From contig NZ_AP019788.1 in assembly GCF_019670005.1 (NCBI RefSeq), forward strand, positions 1 through 35,221: a DNA stretch of 35,221 nt. Direction: 5' to 3'. Below, one piece after another: positions 33,426 to 35,221 of the stretch. A model generated the notes under the pieces. That model had not been told where the DNA came from, did not search any database, and saw only the letters and a program-made list of their open reading frames with translations. A program made the translations under genes and the position numbers. The DNA comes from Methylomagnum ishizawai. Its GTDB lineage: Bacteria; Pseudomonadota; Gammaproteobacteria; Methylococcales; Methylococcaceae. Numbering within the stretch: position 1 is the first letter of the stretch; each line of letters begins with the position of its first letter.

Positions 33426-35221
33426 CTAGCTCACGTAGAAGTCCAGATCGTCCTTGGGCCGTATGTGCCCGTCCTCGCCCCTCAGCGGCTCCTGGGGCGG
33501 GGGCTTCGGCCCGCTCCTGGGAGTTTTGGGGCTGTACCGCCTCGGCCTGGCCGTGGTCCCGGTCGGCTCCGGCCCGGCTTCCGTTGCCGGTCGTGCTTGG
33601 GATTCCGCCTCCGTCCCTATGTTCACGTCCACTGTCGCCCCGTCCCCGCCTGACGCCTCCTCGGGCCTCTCGGGCGGCGGCAGTTCCGGCCTCCGGGCCA
33701 CCCTGGCGCGGTTGTCCTCGATCAGCCGGGCGTGGGCCTCGGCGTCCATCCGGGGCAGGCGCTCCATGGCCCCGAGCGGCACGGCCAGCCGCACCGGCTG
33801 CGGGGTGTGGTGGCGGACGTAGCAGGCGAACTCGGTATGGCCCTGCCGCTCGCGCTTGCGCATCGATTGGACGAACTCGGCGGAGCAGTTCATCTCCTGG
33901 GCCAGCGCCAGGGCGTCGGCGTGGTTGACGCCGCCGACCAGCTTGACGCTCGTGCTGGCCTTGAGGGTGGCCCGCAGTTCGGTGTCGAGCTGGTTGAGGT
34001 GCTGGTGGGCCAGGGTCACACCCACCCGGAACTTGCGGCCCTGGTTGAGGAGTTCATCGGTCTTGCGGTCGAAGTACTCCTGGGCCTCGTCGATGTAGAC
34101 GTGGTACGGCGTGCGCTCCCGCTCCGGCACGGCGGCGCGGGCCAGGGTGGCCTGGACGATGAGGGCGACGAAGAACCGCCCCAGGATCGAGGAGCCTTCG
34201 CTCTTGAGGAGGTCCTTGGCGGTGTTCACCACCACGACCTGGCCCGCCTGCATGGCCCCGAACATGTCCACGTTGTTCTTGGGATGGGCGAACATCCGCT
34301 CGAACGCGGGGTTGCCCAGCACGCCCAGGAGCCGGGTCACGATCTGCTGGCGGGTCTGGGAGTAGGCGTTGGTGAAGAACTGGGTCTCGAAGAACCGGCG
34401 GGGGATGCCGTCCAGCTTCTCGATGTACGGTTTGAATTTGGTCCCGTCCTCCACGAAGTCGTAGAAGGTGTAGATGGTCGGGTCGGGCATCACCAGCATG
34501 GCCCGCGCCAGGTTGGTGAACACCACGCCCTGCTTCTGGGTCAGTTCCGCGCCCAGGAGCGAGGAGAAGATGTAGGCGTACAGTTCCAGGACGCCGTGGA
34601 ATATCTTCTCCCGCTCGACCTCGGAGAAGCCCTGGAAGCGGTCCAGGTCGTAATCGAACAGGTTCAGCCCGGCGGGGTGCTTGAGGTCGTTGGGGTCGAT
34701 GATCGTCAGCCGCCCGGCCAGTTCGCCGCCCTCGGGGTCGAACAGGGAGAGCCGGGTGAGCCGGGCGATGAGGTCGCCCTGGCTGTCGATGAGCGCGAAG
34801 CCGAAGCGCTCCCGCCGCGCCCGGTCCAGGTCGGCCAGGATCAGGTGTTGCAGGGTCTGGGTCTTGCCGTGGCCGCTCCCGGCCACGACGTGGGTATGCT
34901 CGAAGCGGGCGGACTGCGGGATGGAAAACGGCAGGGAGGCCGCGAAGGCGGGGAGGAACGGCGTGCCCTTGAGGTAGGTTTCCAGGGTCTCGGCGGGGTC
35001 GAGCTTCTTCTTCCTGGCGTATTCCCTCGGCGTCAGTTCATCGGACACGGCGTCGAGGTTGTCCATCAGCCGGTCGCGCAGCCCCCGGAACAGGGACGTA
35101 TGGCGGATGGCGTCGTCCAGGGTCCGCCCGACGATCCCCTCGACGAGGGCGGGCGCGTCCTCGACGCACGACAGGAGCGGCACCCGGAACGCGCCCTGGC
35201 CGCGCTCGGACGGCGGGGCCT
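33426..35221 (-). CDS. VirD4/TraD-like conjugative coupling ATPase (5' end beyond window)
   Basis: DNA-pumping hexameric ATPase that links a DNA substrate to a type IV secretion channel. The frame is open to the right edge, so the N-terminus is missing. Visible: Walker A AGSGHGKTQTLQHL (about 34884-34840), Walker B YHVYIDEAQEYF, a motif GRKFRVGVTLAHQHLNQLD typical of TraD/TraG C-domains, and a disordered Pro/Glu-rich tail ending PKDDLDFYVS. No transmembrane part is in view, which would fit a TcpA/HerA-like layout or lie outside the window. Its likely companions are the Replic_Relax protein and the genes at the left end, if the molecule is circular. Confidence 0.88.
   Translation of the reverse strand, partial: APPSERGQGAFRVPLLSCVEDAPALVEGIVGRTLDDAIRHTSLFRGLRDRLMDNLDAVSDELTPREYARKKKLDPAETLETYLKGTPFLPAFAASLPFSIPQSARFEHTHVVAGSGHGKTQTLQHLILADLDRARRERFGFALIDSQGDLIARLTRLSLFDPEGGELAGRLTIIDPNDLKHPAGLNLFDYDLDRFQGFSEVEREKIFHGVLELYAYIFSSLLGAELTQKQGVVFTNLARAMLVMPDPTIYTFYDFVEDGTKFKPYIEKLDGIPRRFFETQFFTNAYSQTRQQIVTRLLGVLGNPAFERMFAHPKNNVDMFGAMQAGQVVVVNTAKDLLKSEGSSILGRFFVALIVQATLARAAVPERERTPYHVYIDEAQEYFDRKTDELLNQGRKFRVGVTLAHQHLNQLDTELRATLKASTSVKLVGGVNHADALALAQEMNCSAEFVQSMRKRERQGHTEFACYVRHHTPQPVRLAVPLGAMERLPRMDAEAHARLIEDNRARVARRPELPPPERPEEASGGDGATVDVNIGTEAESQARPATEAGPEPTGTTARPRRYSPKTPRSGPKPPPQEPLRGEDGHIRPKDDLDFYVS

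Noticed and set aside
1-35221. CRISPR array, rRNA genes, complete tRNA genes or integron integrase
   Set aside because: No regularly spaced direct repeats with unique spacers, no conserved RNA gene segments, and no tyrosine recombinase reading frame were seen on either strand.

Overview
The window is accessory DNA, most likely one segment of a plasmid (or plasmid-like integrated element) from a high-GC proteobacterium, probably gammaproteobacterial. The evidence is two iteron-type Rep_3 initiator genes, a ParA partition gene, a conjugative coupling ATPase and a Replic_Relax protein, several toxin-antitoxin pairs, and no housekeeping genes. The host assignment is an inference from base composition and gene content only. 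Most genes are GC-rich, but 11.7-19.9 kb is strongly AT-rich and clearly has another origin.

Layout. 0-3.6 kb and 33.4-35.2 kb carry leftward transfer-type genes (VirD4/TraD-like ATPase cut by the right edge; Replic_Relax protein; a 146-aa protein; a membrane protein cut by the left edge and interrupted by an IS4-family element with an 11-bp target duplication). 3.6-9.3 kb is the replication/partition block: a complex inverted repeat, 22-bp iterons and Rep1; then Rep2, a small ribbon-helix-helix-like partner and ParA, with a second family of short repeats in the gaps around them. A 257-bp Tn3-derived miniature element (38-bp inverted repeats, 5-bp target duplication) sits on the stop codon of one of two related coiled-coil genes. 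9.5-11.3 kb holds a PIN-type toxin-antitoxin pair and small accessory genes.

11.5-20.1 kb is a defence-like island. Its left part (11.7-16.9 kb) reads as an integron cassette array without an integrase: attC-like sites separate a pair of dynamin-like GTPases, a small unknown protein, a membrane-anchored TIR protein and two decayed related remnants. Its right part is a small membrane protein, an NB-ARC ATPase and a TPR protein that look like one split STAND sensor; the small protein and the ATPase share an NSPII motif. A 173-bp element with terminal palindromes closes the island. Two related pairs of small genes, partly under the same promoter sequence, lie on either side of it.

20.2-31.3 kb: small accessory genes, a DUF1778-GNAT (TacAT-type) toxin-antitoxin pair, a serine resolvase with its putative res site, and a divergent locus that is the most interesting part with the cassettes. 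Leftward runs a tightly overlapping RHH - GNAT - XRE - ImmA/IrrE peptidase operon; rightward runs a ubiquitin-like conjugation operon (double Ubl fused to an E2-like domain; JAB peptidase fused to E1; DUF6527). Between them four TAGCTW hexamers spaced exactly 11 bp overlap a consensus-like promoter. A SprT-like metalloprotein, a possible 34-residue peptide and a primase-type zinc-finger protein follow, and 31.6-33.4 kb encodes two tandem membrane-anchored proteins of unknown function. The overall picture is a plasmid backbone loaded with mobile defence and conflict modules.
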